A DNA stretch of 64,000 bases from Heterobilharzia americana (lineage: Eukaryota; Platyhelminthes; Trematoda; Strigeidida; Schistosomatidae), in the NCBI GenBank assembly GCA_944470555.2, contig OX104134.1, positions 99,566,701 to 99,630,700 on the forward strand, written 5' to 3'. Below are positions 1 to 12,059 of this stretch, piece after piece. A model generated the notes under the pieces. It saw only the letters and a list, made by a program, of their open reading frames with translations, was not told the origin of the DNA and ran no database searches. Made by a program: the position numbers and the translations under genes. How positions within the stretch are numbered: position 1 is the first letter of the stretch; every line of letters begins with the position of its first letter.

Positions 1-3000
1 TAAAATGTTGTAGATAAAAGGTTAAGGATACCAGGAAATACTAAAGAGTAAATAAGTGGTAAACATGGGTAGCGGCCAGTGGTGGAATCACAGAGGTGCA
101 GCTCACCCTAACTTCGACTCATTAGCTGGATACCCCTGCATGTTCCCACTAGGCAACCGAGTCACGATAACCACCTCTTGTGTGACACATCAAAGCGTTT
201 TCAAGCCATCGGTCACGGGTTCACATCTTTGTGGGAATAACATCACTCACTGGAGGCGCACCCTGTACTCCACTGCTAGTCACTATCCATCATTACCAAA
301 AAATTTAGACTACAGGCAACACTCAGGCATCAACACACCACACCAACACCATGTGCTAATACACACCGATCAATTCAGTCTAATCAACAACCGAACAATA
401 CAAGCAACAAAATAAAAGTTAATAAATGCTCATAATTACATACAATGACTACTAATCTTGTCGTCATTTCATTCGAGAATCTTCCATTAGATTATGCTCA
501 CAACTATGATCATTATTATTAGACTCTGCTTCAATTTACTCCTTTGACTAATATTTACGACTATTTCTGTCCAACATTCTGTTCTCGCTCGATGAATTAA
601 ATTACACTAATTTTCAGTAGAAATACATAGAGGATTCTTAAACAAAATAACAACATGAGTAGCAATCAAACAATTTAGGGATATGACACTATAAGATGAC
701 ACTAGTGAGTAAGTAACACAATAAATGAACGAAATATTGTGAGTTATGCTCAGTTGTTAGCTAAATCATTCAATATGGGCAGAAGGTGATGTAACTAAGT
801 AAATCTGAATTATTGAGAATCTGTAGCAGATTAATGAAGGTGTCATCGAATAACATTCAAGAAGAAGCACGAAAGTTGACAGTGGTTGATTATAGCTCTC
901 TTTCGAATTCATAAACCAGGTTTGGGGCGTTTAATGGGTATGGCTTCAGGATATGTGAGGAGAGTTGGACATGTTTATTTGTTATCTTGAAGGAGTTGAG
1001 GATGTATGTTTTTTGTTCAGTGTCAAGTGATTGCGCCTTTCAAAGTGTTATTTTTCCTCTGTCGCAGACTCTTCGAAATATGATCAGTAGTTCTAGGATG
1101 CATCCTTCTTTTAATTCTTCCAATGTATCTGCTTCGATAGCTACATGTAAATTGACAACTGTCGACTTCTGAATGGACTAAAGATCACATGGTTTAGTAC
1201 ACAGAAATTAACTTGACTGCAAGTAACCTTATAGCCAGTGATTTCTTCATTCGTCCGTTAATAGTTCATCCAATACGTTTGGAAATGAGGTGAATGAATA
1301 GAGGCTTTTGCTGGTCGACGTTTTGCACTCTGCTTCTTAATATCTGCTGACAAATGGGGTAACGTGAAAGGTCACACAAGTAACTGCTGAAATAACTAAT
1401 TATTTTTCGCTATTTTATACAAAAAATTACCTTTCTAGTTGGAATGTGATAAAGTGTTCAGTTATTTCATTATTTGCTTGGGTGACCTTTAAATCGATAA
1501 ATGCTTATGGATATCCCGTAAGCATCTTTAAGATGTTCGTAATTCTACTTTATCACTGGAACATATGACATGAACTCTGTAGAATAGGATTTTAACTAAT
1601 ATTCGTTTTTAGTTAATCGGACAAAAGTTATTAAAATTCAGGTCTATACCATTCCATCCTCCTTCAGATACATAAGTAGATGGCGTTTGAACTCCATTAC
1701 TGGCACAGAGAGAAGATCCAGATGTTAGCATATAATATCCATGGTTTCATGAATAGGTACATTTTCGAAGAAGGGAAGCTATTTCAAACGACACTATGAA
1801 GGTTTAGGAAACAATAATATAACTCAAGTTTTTGGCAAACCGAAAGAAATCTTTAAGGCTGTATGCAGTCACTTGTAGAGGAACTGATGCCAATTTTTCA
1901 GCTAAACAATGGACTACTTTGTGATAAGATGAATTAACCATGGATAGAATAGATCTGAGTGGGATACATTGTTTATGTACTTCATGTTAACAACATAATC
2001 ATCTGTATTCATTGTAACAAGGCTCAAATCTTTATCTAGTTTCATTGTCACTATCTGACCAATATCTTTTATATGTTTCAGCCCTGCTTTACGTTCTTTT
2101 GATAAAATGCTAGACAATGGAGTTGTTGAAACAAGATACATCTACTTTGACCTGAACAACTTGATATTATTACAAGTTCTTAGCAAAAATGTAACATGCA
2201 GCGTAGAATGGAGGCAAATTGGTAGCGCATAAAAATAAGATTTACGTATGATGGACTGACAAACAAATCCTAAAAGTCAAGCTAGAACAATGAAGAAGAA
2301 GGAACAACAAGAAAGAAAATAAAGAATACAGGATGATAAGAATTCCAAAGATGATTGGAAATCGTACTAATTTCATCAATTCAGGAGAAATATGCCTCCT
2401 TAGGATCCTTGTGCAATTCAAACTTAAAGTTGAAACCCTCAGAGGCTGATACAATCTCCTCATTTGATCATACTGAAACTTCTAATATCCATGATAGATA
2501 CTATCTATCTATGTTGAAATCCTTCTAGTTTAAAGTGATCAACAGGTTATCTAATCACAAGCTAAGCATTCAGCATTTCAAACGATTAGACTAATTTCAG
2601 GTTGTAAGAATTCTTTACATCAATAATTCACATGAAACTATACAACGTTTTAAAATCCCCTCCCCCCTCCCCATGGTCATTGTTATTAGGAATCACAAAC
2701 ATGGAAACAGCGGAAGTTTTATTAATCAGTGACTTTCCAGTCTTTCATTAGAGGCAAGCAGTCACGCACACATACACATACAACATTCATCCAAAACCAG
2801 TGGGAAAATATTGTATGGCATTTTAATTTTTGTTAGCAAATATTATTACATGGCCTTATGTCACATCTGTTATCGCTTCGTGACCGAAGTAAGTCATCAT
2901 AGTAAGCAAATAAATAAATATGTATAGATAAATCTAAACTATGTTCTGGTTAAGTAGCGGAAATTTAAACGCAACTAATTTCTATATCTTCATTCTATTC

Positions 3001-3029
3001 AAATAAATAACTTATGATTATGATTTGAC
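1..3029. other. AT-rich DNA without recognised genes
   Basis: No exon, RNA gene or repeat family could be named here. A plus-strand frame at 56-415 encodes 119 residues with no recognisable motif and biased composition; a minus frame at 2141-1914 is likewise unassigned. A short homopolymer-rich tract (CCCCTCCCCCCTCCCC) sits near 2657-2672. The DLG stop is 16 kb to the right on the minus strand, so this is downstream intergenic DNA or part of an unseen gene. Confidence 0.4.
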
Positions 3030-3330
3030 TATCTAAGATAGCCGTGGTTTGGCATATAAGTATTTGTACTGGAGGGTGACTGAAGGTGAGATGAAAATCT
3101 GGACCATGGCCAGGTTCGAACCAGCGACCATCGGGTTACCTGCTCGGTGCTCTAACAACTGAGCTACCAGATTCGACTGCTAACCAGATTTTTATTTCAC
3201 TTCAATCACAAATGGGGTTTTGCCCGACTACGATGTGAATTCATGACTCGTCACTACCGCTTGATCGTAATCAGATTGGCTGCCTAGTCAGAACTTCTCA
3301 TCCCAATCCAAATCTAACTGAATCAGACAG
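3030..3330 (-). repeat. tRNA-derived SINE copy
   Basis: On the minus strand an A-box-like TAGCTCAGTTGTTAGAGC (3166-3149) and a B-box GGTTCGAAC (3122-3114) are about 30 nt apart, as in a tRNA-type RNA polymerase III promoter. The body is flanked by a 5' leader (GATTACGATCAAGCGGTAG.., GATTGAAGTG) and a 3' tail (TCACCTTCA.., ending GCTATCTTAGATAGTCAAA) shared with copies near 33.8, 51.7, 54.4 and 54.7 kb. No folded CCA-ready tRNA is present, so it is a SINE and not a tRNA gene. Confidence 0.8.
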
Positions 3331-3344
3331 AGGGAGCATCATAT

Positions 3345-3430
3345 TGATTACTTTTGACTATCTAAGATAGCCGTAGTTAGGCAGACTAGTATGATTTTCA
3401 TCTCACCTTCAATCATCACCCAGTACAAAT
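3345..3430 (+). repeat. SINE tail fragments in opposite orientation
   Basis: A minus-oriented SINE tail (GACTATCTAAGATAGCC) is directly joined to a plus-oriented tail (TCTCACCTTCAATCATCACCC). Together with the copy just to the left this makes a head-to-head and tail-to-tail composite. Confidence 0.6.
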
Positions 3431-3636
3431 AACTTATGACGATTATTTAACATTGACCAATCGAGAAAGACGATCAGTAATCTACAAATAAAGATTTTCT
3501 AAGTAATGTGATGTATTTCAGATTGTATCATGCAAATTGATTACAGGGGCCATTTTTTTTCAGTTCTACGTGGGGTTTAATAACCACATAACTACAGATA
3601 CAAATAATACAAACGCCATTTACAAGTGTTACATTC

Positions 3637-3638
<2 letters not shown>

Positions 3639-3674
<36 letters not shown>
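3639..3674. repeat. (GT)n microsatellite
   Basis: A pure GT run of about 18 units. A 64-residue open frame through it (VCVCV) is an artefact. Confidence 0.95.
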
Positions 3675-4254
3675 TGTCCTTTATCAAACTACAGGTTCTG
3701 GTATGTCATTATAACAAACTGTTTATTGTGAAAAACGTAGACGGTGTTCATTGTTCCAAGGTTAAAATCAGAGGCACATTAATACTGAAATATTAACAAG
3801 TTATACTGAACATTTCATCGATCGGTTGAGGAAACGGTTACCATTGGGTAACCCAATTAGCTGTCCCATGTTTAGTGTTCAGCATTGAGTGAAGTCAGTC
3901 GAACACATATGCGAAATGGTAAATCAACTAAGTGATGCAACACTGTGGTGAACTGCATTTGATTATGAATGTCACTGATTGACAAGTAAATATGACCATT
4001 TTGTTTGACATTTAAGTCTGACGATTAATAAACTGAGAATAATACTGTTCGCCTGCATCTCTTATTCTGAGCCTCATACAAGTTAGCGAATCCACTTCAT
4101 ATGCGCTCGTAAGCTTCTTCTGGAATTTGTATACATAAACCGTTTCTCTAGTATGTTACTTTCTCGATATCTTAACCACTGACCTAATTTCTGTGAATAT
4201 ACAAGGGTTTGTTGAATTCTAAGCAGTTGATAAGAAAACCAATAAAGTAAAATA

Positions 4255-4412
4255 AACTCCTTTCGATATTAAGAGTGGATGGTGTCTAGCACTGGAATCC
4301 AGAAAGCGCATTTCCTTCCAGTATCGAATTATACGCGTTGCACATGGAGCAGCTATAGTAACTCGCTAGCCTAGAGGAGGCAATTGCAAAGGAACCCAAG
4401 TACTAACAGAAG

Positions 4413-4452
<40 letters not shown>

Positions 4453-4640
4453 ACAGCTCTACGAAAGACTGGATGCAGGATCTCCAGGTTACGTGGTGAG
4501 CATATTGCCATTGAGGCACTGGTTGGAAATTCGATAATCCCCATTTTCCTACTTCTGTGAATTTGTGAAATAGTGTGACCACTATCCAGCCGATCTGAGT
4601 TGTATCTCCTGTGGAGTCATGAGTATGCATCACTGTGGAG
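4255..4640 (-). repeat. Degraded retroposon related to hammerhead family, split by (AT)n
   Basis: A fragment near 4288-4320 (GGAATCCAGAAAGCGC..) resembles part of the hammerhead unit at 5.6 kb. 4495-4620 shares order and wording with 9415-9530 (TTGCCATTGAGGCACTGG, TTTTCCTACTTCTGTGAAT). An (AT)18 run fills 4415-4450. Similarity is partial. Confidence 0.35.
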
Positions 4641-4982
4641 TCCCATGATTGGACGAAACAGCTGTCTAGTGCTCATAGACTTTCAGTGGCTCCCCAACTC
4701 ATATCAATCCTTGATGAATACCACCTTGAAACTTTACAATTGCTTAAAGGTAAAACATTTCCTTTCGGAGAATGAACTGTAGAATTTTCCTTTTATGCAT
4801 AGAGGAGTATTTTGTCAGGGTGTAGTGTCTGTTCTCACTACTTGTTTTTCTAATTCTTTCAGCCACTGGAACCTTCGACGATCTGCAGTTAGTGAGCATT
4901 CATTTATTCTTTCTATCCTTAGTTTATCAGTCAAGGTATCAAGGAAAAACATATGACAAAATAGAACGGAGCATTAAATCGC

Positions 4983-5195
4983 CTAACTGACGAGAAGGTA
5001 AAGAAGGACTGTTGTAGTGGGTGCTGCCAATAACAATAGATTTAAGTAGTATATGCTGAGAGGTCGGCAAAATTCACAGGCAATCACCAGCGATGGGCAA
5101 ATATTCTGCCTAGAGAAATGTAAGAGACAATGTAGGCTTATGAAGAGCAAATCGATACACGCGAACAAGGGAAAGTGAAACACACTACGCAAATT
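4983..5195 (+). repeat. Unclassified repeat family X, copy 1
   Basis: It aligns by eye with 10155-10480 and 55555-55790: TGTAGTGGGTGYTGC, AATAACAAYRGAT, AAGTAGTATAT, CAGCAATGGGYAA. This is the most diverged of the three copies. No coding signature or pol III box was recognised. Confidence 0.6.
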
Positions 5196-5580
5196 AGTAT
5201 TTTAATGCAAAGTGTACTATTTTTCGTCAGTACTGTACAAATGTCATAATATATGTTGTGTCCTGAGTCTCAGTCGTTTCTTACACTGTTATCCCTCTTG
5301 AACAATTATACACAATTGACACTAGTTATCTACAGCGAGAAGAATTTGCCTACTTTGTGATTTACAATATGCCTAACCAAAAAATCCGTCTTCCATAAAC
5401 GACTGAATCTACTACTATCGAAATAGGCGAATCCAGAATTGCACATTCAATTGTTTTTCTGTGGCCCTCCAGTACTTAGGATATCTGGCAACTGAGCTTC
5501 AAACTGTGATGTAGTGATGGTTGTCGTCGAAGAGAATATTTTTAATGTCGATGTTATATTCATGTTGGCGATGAGCAGAG

Positions 5581-5632
5581 GAATCCAGGACGTGTTTCGT
5601 CCTATTTAGGACTCATCAGCTGGATGTGCCTG
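5581..5632 (-). ncRNA. Schistosome-type hammerhead ribozyme
   Basis: Minus strand, in order: stem I ATCCAG (5625-5620); core CTGATGA (5619-5613); stem II GTCC/GGAC (5612-5609 with 5602-5599) closed by TAAATA; core GAAA (5598-5595); a very short stem III; cleavage triplet GTC ending at 5589; and stem I return CTGGAT (5588-5583). All conserved core nucleotides are intact and stem I pairs perfectly over six base pairs. This matches the hammerhead carried by the Sm-alpha family of schistosome retroposons, which self-cleaves tandem transcripts. Stem III is only about two base pairs, as in the schistosome family, so activity may need a dimer. Confidence 0.88.
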
Positions 5633-6588
5633 CACCCGATTTCGTCGTCTGAGATGAGAAAATTGATCTCGATACCATTCTTCTTAAATTTAGTGTGAGT
5701 CATCCCCTTATCAATTTCACAATGAAAGTTTAAAAAACTGAAATTTTCATTTTACTGATATCTTATTGGTGAGAAGGTCTGAAATGGACAGTGTACTCAA
5801 TTCCAAATTTGTGTCCCGCTAAGCCGGAAAAGGAACCTTAACTCTGCACGAGAATAAGAAGAACATGCATAAATGACACATAAGACAATGAGCTGGAATA
5901 CCGTCAAAAGCACTTCTTGGGAATGTCCATCCCATATGGTTCATTGAACAAAATATGAAGCCAAAACAGCAAACAAGTTCTTACTGTCCCTCAGAAAGCT
6001 TTATTCATGAATATTCAATTCAAAGGGGAGAACGCAGAAGAAATACTGAGAAATCGTCTCTTTATATCGTTCAGAAAAACATTCCTTGTCATCAGAATGC
6101 AAATCGTCTCTCCAGCTAATACTTGATCCAGATTAGTGTGAAGGACAAACTGCCATTTGGGCCATATCCACATGTGTTTATCAGTATACCTGATCCTGTG
6201 GAGTTGGTCATTTAGGTTAGGCAAAGCACAGTTTTTCGAAAAGCATCTCCCGGCACTACCTCACTTGGCTGTCCATAAGAGAAACCAAGTAGAGCAATAA
6301 TTCCATCTTGGATCTTTGGTCAACTCTCATCATGTTGCTTCCTCACAGTCTTCTTTCAAAATAACTAACTATTATCACCCTTTTGATGGTGTTTCAAGTT
6401 TAACTAAATAATTTATAAATCCATGAACTCCTTTATGCAAAGACTAACTAATCTCTTGTGTTCAAAGTTTAAGCCTGATGAGAATTTAAAGAGAAATACG
6501 TATTCGCCTGAGATTTTTCGGGTTTTTAATGACAGATGCAATGGGCATATTCCGTTTACAAAACAAAATGAAGCGAATTCACAGCATA
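5633..6588. other. Retroposon remnant and unassigned AT-rich DNA
   Basis: 5633-5720 continues the minus-strand sequence upstream of the hammerhead (TGCACCCGATTTCG) and shares a phrase (CCTGCACCC) with the degenerate copy at 24 kb. Beyond it nothing was recognised. Confidence 0.35.
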
Positions 6589-6589
6589 A

Positions 6590-7640
6590 GTGGCTAGTAT
6601 ATTTTATTTTTATTATTTGTCCATTAGGCTCCTAGTGGAACATAGGGCTTCAGTAGCACGTCGCCATTTCACTCTCTTCTCTGCAGTCTTCTTAACCTGG
6701 CTCCATGTCTACCCATAAGCTTTCATTTCTTTCTCACACCATCTCCTCAATATCACCCATGCACGCCCGTGTCCTTTTCTATTTGGCTTCCACTCGAGCA
6801 TCTGGCCTGGTGCCTGATATCAGTGTGTGCTCAATCTAATTCATCTCCACTTCCGTCTTCTGCATATTTCTTAAGTGATACGTCCACGGTTAGTTGGTTC
6901 GTTGCCAACCAGTCAGCCAGAGATCTTCGTTGCTTATTCTTCCTGGTCATCCATCTCATCTTCAGTATCGAGTGAGTGCAGGTGGCAGCTGTTCATGTAT
7001 GTCTCCAGTTGTTTGTTGGAAATTCTTTTCGTAACCCACCACCAAGTCTCTCAACCATCACATAGAAGCACTGACTGACTTGACTGACTCAGTGTTGAAA
7101 ATCTGGATCTTGTTCACGCTGTATGCTGGGTCCAGTGCAGTGCAGTACAGTGGAGTGCAGTGGGGGTGGGGTAGATCTCTACACTGATTTCAGATCAATG
7201 AAGGCCTATCTTGCTGTCTTTCCAATTCTGACTGGCTTTAACATCCTCATCCGTGCTACCGCCACCGCCTGTAATTCAGACGATGCTGCCTAGGTAGGTA
7301 GGTGAAAGAGGCTACTTCCTTTAGATTTCTCTCGCTCATGGTGATTGGTGCTTGTTGTTGTTCTGGTATCTTCATCACCTCTGTCTTCTCTACGTTCACC
7401 TGAAGTCAGTCCCGTCTTCGCTGCCCTGGCTCTTCTGACAACTTGTTAGTTTTCACCTGTAGATCTTCGAGTTTGTGCGACAAGACATTAGACATCAATC
7501 ATCATCATCGTTGGTGAAATCCAAATCTTCTAAGGTCTTTTCATCAGTCAAACAGAGTATGTCCGTCTTCTCGATCCCCACAGTTTGCTGCACTACCCAG
7601 TCCATCACAATCAGGAGGATCATCGTTGATAGTATGTGTG
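6590..7640 (-). mobile_element. LINE-A 3' fragment (non-LTR reverse transcriptase end)
   Basis: The minus strand, read with frame changes, contains the C-terminal part of a non-LTR reverse transcriptase ORF: DDVCLMS-like text near 7500, then EKTEVMKIP, TYLGSIV, KIQIFN and ISNKEL. It ends in the family's 3' end (GGAACCTAATGGACAAATAATAA). Many stops and shifts make it non-functional. It is a close inverted copy of 17210-18006, sharing a CACTG-rich insertion near 7120-7165. Confidence 0.8.
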
Positions 7641-9289
7641 CATTATACTAGTAAGGTTTCTTCCCTAAATTAATGATCTTAGTCGTCTCCGTCATCCAAC
7701 ACTTGGCTAAATTCCTACGGTCTCATAATCTAATTCTAGACTAGACTTGTGATACAGTATTTTCTCCTCACTAAATCTGACGACAGTTACCTTCTTATTT
7801 CTAACTTTTTCCTATAAATATCGAGTGAAAACAAAGAAACACGTTTTCACAAGTTAACTACACAAACTATTTACGCTAATTTTTTGTATATGAAACAAAC
7901 ACAGAAACGAAAATCGAAAAAAAACAATCAATGCACAAAAAACATGTCACAGTGTTTTTATTACTTCAAAGTCACACAAAGTTTAGTAAAAAGTATATTT
8001 TAAGTTTTATCAGTCAAAGCAATAGATATTTACGCATAAGTGTGAAAAGGTTTAGAGAGAGGAAGAGTCATGCTATCAAATACACGCAGTGTTAGAAAGT
8101 ATACATACGAGCGTGAAGTATGCATGATAAATGTTAGAAGGGATCAAAAAAGAAAAAAAGGAATGATTGATCTTATAAACCGAACATAAATGTTTATTTT
8201 CCCTATTTTCATAACTTCATGGCTCTGTCTTCGCATAATGTAACTTTGCTACAAGAATCAGAGATGCATCTGGTCTTCGCCTTGTATTTCTTAGGTAAAA
8301 CAGTCTTTCACAAATAAGCCTAAACCTTACTATAAGTCTACAACAGGTCATCCAATCTTGTGATAGATACTGATAGCTTAGCATTGAAAAAATTAATCTG
8401 GATATTGAAAATCTACTTGTGTATAACTAAAAGGGAAATATGTAGGGGAAATGTATAACTCTTACAGAAAACTACTAAACAAGAAAGAATGATAGTTCTG
8501 ACAAGATAAGAAATAGTTTAGTAAGGTTAGATAGCAACTACAGTAAGTTCAACAACAACAACAACGATAAAGCTGAAATAATGACTTTGACGCTATCCAC
8601 TTTGTGCTATTAGGAGTAAACATGAGTTGGTAAGAAGTCCAGAAGGATGCCAATTGGTAATATTGTCAAATAATGCTCTGCTTTTACTGGTAACAAGTGA
8701 TCTCAACAATTGGAATGGTACAGGAAATGATTATGTAAGCGAAATTAGTTAATGAAGAGTGTGAGTCAAATAATTACTGTAAAAATCTACGAAAGCCTTC
8801 CAAAAAGACAACCTACTTTTCAGATAAACAATTACAATCAAATGATTATTTAACACAAAATATGTTTATAAGTATTCCATAGGAAGCAATAGCCATGCAG
8901 ATGTGATGCTGTAGTTAACAGGATAAGTTATCCAGTTGCTCTGGATAACATCTGTTATTCTAGTGTTTTAACAGTGTCAAAATGGTAGATAATCAATGAT
9001 TGTCAATTCACCAAACTGGCTGCAAAGAATATTTTCTAAGGTTGAAATAAATCAGCTTATTTAATCAATTACGGCTGTTAACGAAAAATCAGACAGCGAG
9101 AAGATGAATAAATCTTCTCAGAAGAATTGATTTTAATGGCGTGATTCGGTCAACTCAACCACCTTCAAGCCGATAACTTAACCGACAGTACACGGAGTTA
9201 TTTCGTAGAATACTAACCGAAAATACTGATCTGCCTATGTTAGATACTATTTTTCATCGACTTCAGGTTGGTATTCGTGACAGACTGAC
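7641..9289. other. AT-rich DNA without recognised features
   Basis: No exon, repeat family or RNA gene was recognised. Poly-A and poly-T rich stretches are frequent. Confidence 0.4.
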
Positions 9290-9560
9290 ATCATTTGGAG
9301 ACCTCTTGGAAATCTGGAAGCACTGGATAGTTATTTCACCCTTGTATGGGACTCCTCAGAGTAGTTCGTGTTCATGACTCCACCAGGAATTTCGGGTTCC
9401 GGGGCTAGCACGTTGCCATTAAGTCACTGTGCCGGAACCCACTGGTCCAAAATTCCTACTTGAATCAGTTTATGATACATCAGCGCAACCTCCATCCAAT
9501 CTCATTACTGACTCAATATCTTCATGTCCGACTTGATTGTCCCAACCGATCACGACTCCT
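9290..9560 (-). repeat. Hammerhead-like retroposon, degenerate
   Basis: The minus strand near 9371-9325 reads CTGAGGAGTCCC, a loop, AGGGTGAAATA. This keeps stem II and the GAAA box but has CTGAGGA in place of CTGATGA, and no matching stem I partner. The upstream part shares wording with 4495-4620. It is probably a non-catalytic relative of schistosome hammerhead retroposons. Confidence 0.45.
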
Positions 9561-9649
9561 TATTAGAGCATCAGGAGTCTCATCTCGAATCAAGTCACTA
9601 ATCAGCATCTGTCTGTCTCCTGTCTAGCCTCCTACTAAAAGTGAAAAGT

Positions 9650-11290
9650 TCAAGAGTGGTTGGTGTTGTAGATGAATGATTTCAGTACATAAGTGGGTTG
9701 GCTAAGTCAGGGAGTCTTGAGACTTGGTTGTGGTTGTATCGACCAGATGTTCACCCTCGGCAAGGTTCTAGAACACTTACCGACGTCTGACACTGGCTGG
9801 CTTCCTCGACCTGAAGGCGGCATTAGATTCGGTCGATTGAAAGGTCTCATGGCAGTCTCTCATAGAAAAGGGTGTGGAGTAAGTATACAACTCTTTTGGG
9901 GGGTCTACACTAGAACATCCGTGGGCGAGTCGGAGCTGATGGTGATTTATCAGGAAAGTTATGTACATTGATTGGCGTCCACCAAGATGACACATTCCGT
10001 CCATACTTATTCAACTTTACCATGAACATAATTCTATTCAAAGGCGTTGATCTTATCACAGGAGAATCCTTAGTAAATCTAGGGTAAGCAGTAGACATAG
10101 GTGAAGATGTCGTCTTCTGGACACCTTGGGTTTATTACCACATAAACAGTTGTCATAGTGTACTTGGAGTTGCTGATAACAACGGATATAAAAAGTATAT
10201 ATCGAGAGGGTGGCAGGAATCATAGGGAATTACCAGCAATGGGTAAGGTTTCTGCCAAGAGCAACGCAGGGGACAAAACAGGCGTATTACAGGGGATGCT
10301 GCTGATAAGAGTGTATCAAGAGCCGGTCAACAGCAAATCAAGACAGGAACGGAGAGGAAACGAAGACATTTGCAAATGGCTGCGTTAGTGCAAGCAGTAC
10401 CATATCTAACCACTACCATTCGAATTCTTCCTAACAAACATTCTCTCGTCGAGTTATCTTCTGGCTCTTCAGTAGGACTGTTCTTCGCTGATGCTTTGTA
10501 AAAGCGTAAGGAGTCCAGAGACGTGGTGCGTCTATAACTTTACTTACCTTGGAAGTCGAATCAGTCCTGGTGGGTCAGTGACCGAAGAAATCAAAGCATT
10601 GATACGAAAAGCTCGCTTGATTTCGCCAACTTACGTCATGGTGCCACCGTTATATCTGGTTGATAGTTTATTAAGGGTCGGATTTACGACGCTGCAGTTC
10701 ACTGTATAAGGCAATATGGCTGTGAAGCATAGTGATAGGAAGGTAGACAACATCAGAAGGTTCCAACTGTTTGACCACCGTTGCCTTATTTGTATAGGCC
10801 ACGTATCATGGTGTCAGTAATGCAGGAGTCAGGCGTAGGACTTTTGGAAGGAGAGGTTATTCAGTCGATGAGGTTGTGAACCTTCATCGACTGAGGTGGT
10901 TGCAGCATGTGTTGCGCACACCTGGTCACCATGCGCCTCAATACCCAATTCCTAATAAAATGGGTTTAGGCTAGAAAAAGGTTACGAGCAGCCAGACTAA
11001 AGCATGTAGACTTCTAGGTCGGACTCCACAGGATAAAAGGAACCAGTGGTTGGGAACTTCGAGTTATGATATGGCTCCGAATCGATATCAGTGGTGAAGA
11101 TGCATCCACACATTATCCTCATGTTAATCATCATGCTGAATTCAGTATTGTCATACTCGTCTACTGTACTACATCCTACTGGTCTTCATAGATTCTGCTC
11201 TATTTCTTTATCTTTTATTGTATTGCTTTGTTGCTTAGCGTGATGATATGAGGTGCGACAAATTGGACCGTTAGGGAGTAATACTTGATC
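9650..11290 (+). mobile_element. LINE-B (RTE-like) fragment with internal insertion
   Basis: Frames encode pieces of the reverse transcriptase: a GCIDQMFTLGKVLEH motif near 9735, a decayed catalytic region, then after an insertion [13 protein letters not shown] (about 10527-10570) and a C-terminal stretch ending near 11100. The 3' end (GATGATATGAGGTGCGACAAATTGGACCG) matches other LINE-B ends. Stops and frameshifts throughout. The insertion at about 10150-10490 is repeat family X. Confidence 0.8.
10155..10485 (+). repeat. Unclassified repeat family X, copy 2, inside LINE-B
   Basis: Nearly the same sequence occurs at 55555-55790, with about 75 bp extra here between two AGCAA words, so the other copy probably lost that part by slippage between direct repeats. 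It interrupts the LINE-B reverse transcriptase text, so it either inserted there or became joined by rearrangement. No protein or RNA family recognised. Confidence 0.7.
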
Positions 11291-12059
11291 CAACCTTGGT
11301 GTTGATGATTAGTTATCTCAGAAAATCTAGATTTGTGGTTCTACATTCCTGACACTGTCAACACTCCATACAGTATTTACTGGATGACGATTCAAACAGA
11401 ATTTATTGCTAATAACCATATGAAACCAATCATATAACTTTCAAGCTTCATTTATAAACTATGCAAATATCTGTAATATGCCAGGATGAATCGTTCTTGT
11501 TACAAGTGCTAAGTTGACTCAACGAAAAAAGATTCTGTAACCAACCTATCTCTACATTCAGAGCTATACTAGATTGTAGAGATGTCACCTTACAGTGTGA
11601 TTGTGGGTCAGTGCATACAAAGCGGTACTCGAGCTTTCCTCTAAATTACTTATCTGGATGAGGACTATCATTCTATATTTCATGAAATGTTTGAGCTCAG
11701 CTATTCTGACTGACTCCAGTCGTCTTACCCTATATCATACAAGGTAGACTTGGTAAGATGATTGGGTTTTAGAACTAGGAGTTTAAGCAGTAAGTCAAAA
11801 AACGTTAGCGAGGTATTCAAACACACTGAAAAGACAAAGCCGATTGATAACTATCCTCCGGAGTTTTATAAAAAGCTTACAAGGACTTACAAGAGAATGA
11901 GCTCCCATATAAAAAGTAACTGCTACATACCTAAGAGGCGACTCTAATTCTCTTTGGTGCTTCCAAATAGACTGACTATAAAGTTATGCGCATAGGTAAC
12001 GGCATTGTATCTGGGTATGAGAGCGAAAAATTTCATCATAAGGACAAACATAACAAAAG
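11291..12059. other. Unassigned DNA
   Basis: No repeat family or exon recognised. A 61-residue plus frame at 11762 has no recognisable motif. Confidence 0.4.

Noticed and set aside
56..415. 119-residue open frame near the left edge
   Set aside because: No motif, no splice context, composition like the surrounding AT/CA-rich DNA; cannot be supported as a gene.
3100..3175. Possible tRNA gene on the minus strand
   Set aside because: Same SINE family; no paired acceptor stem and shared leader and tail.
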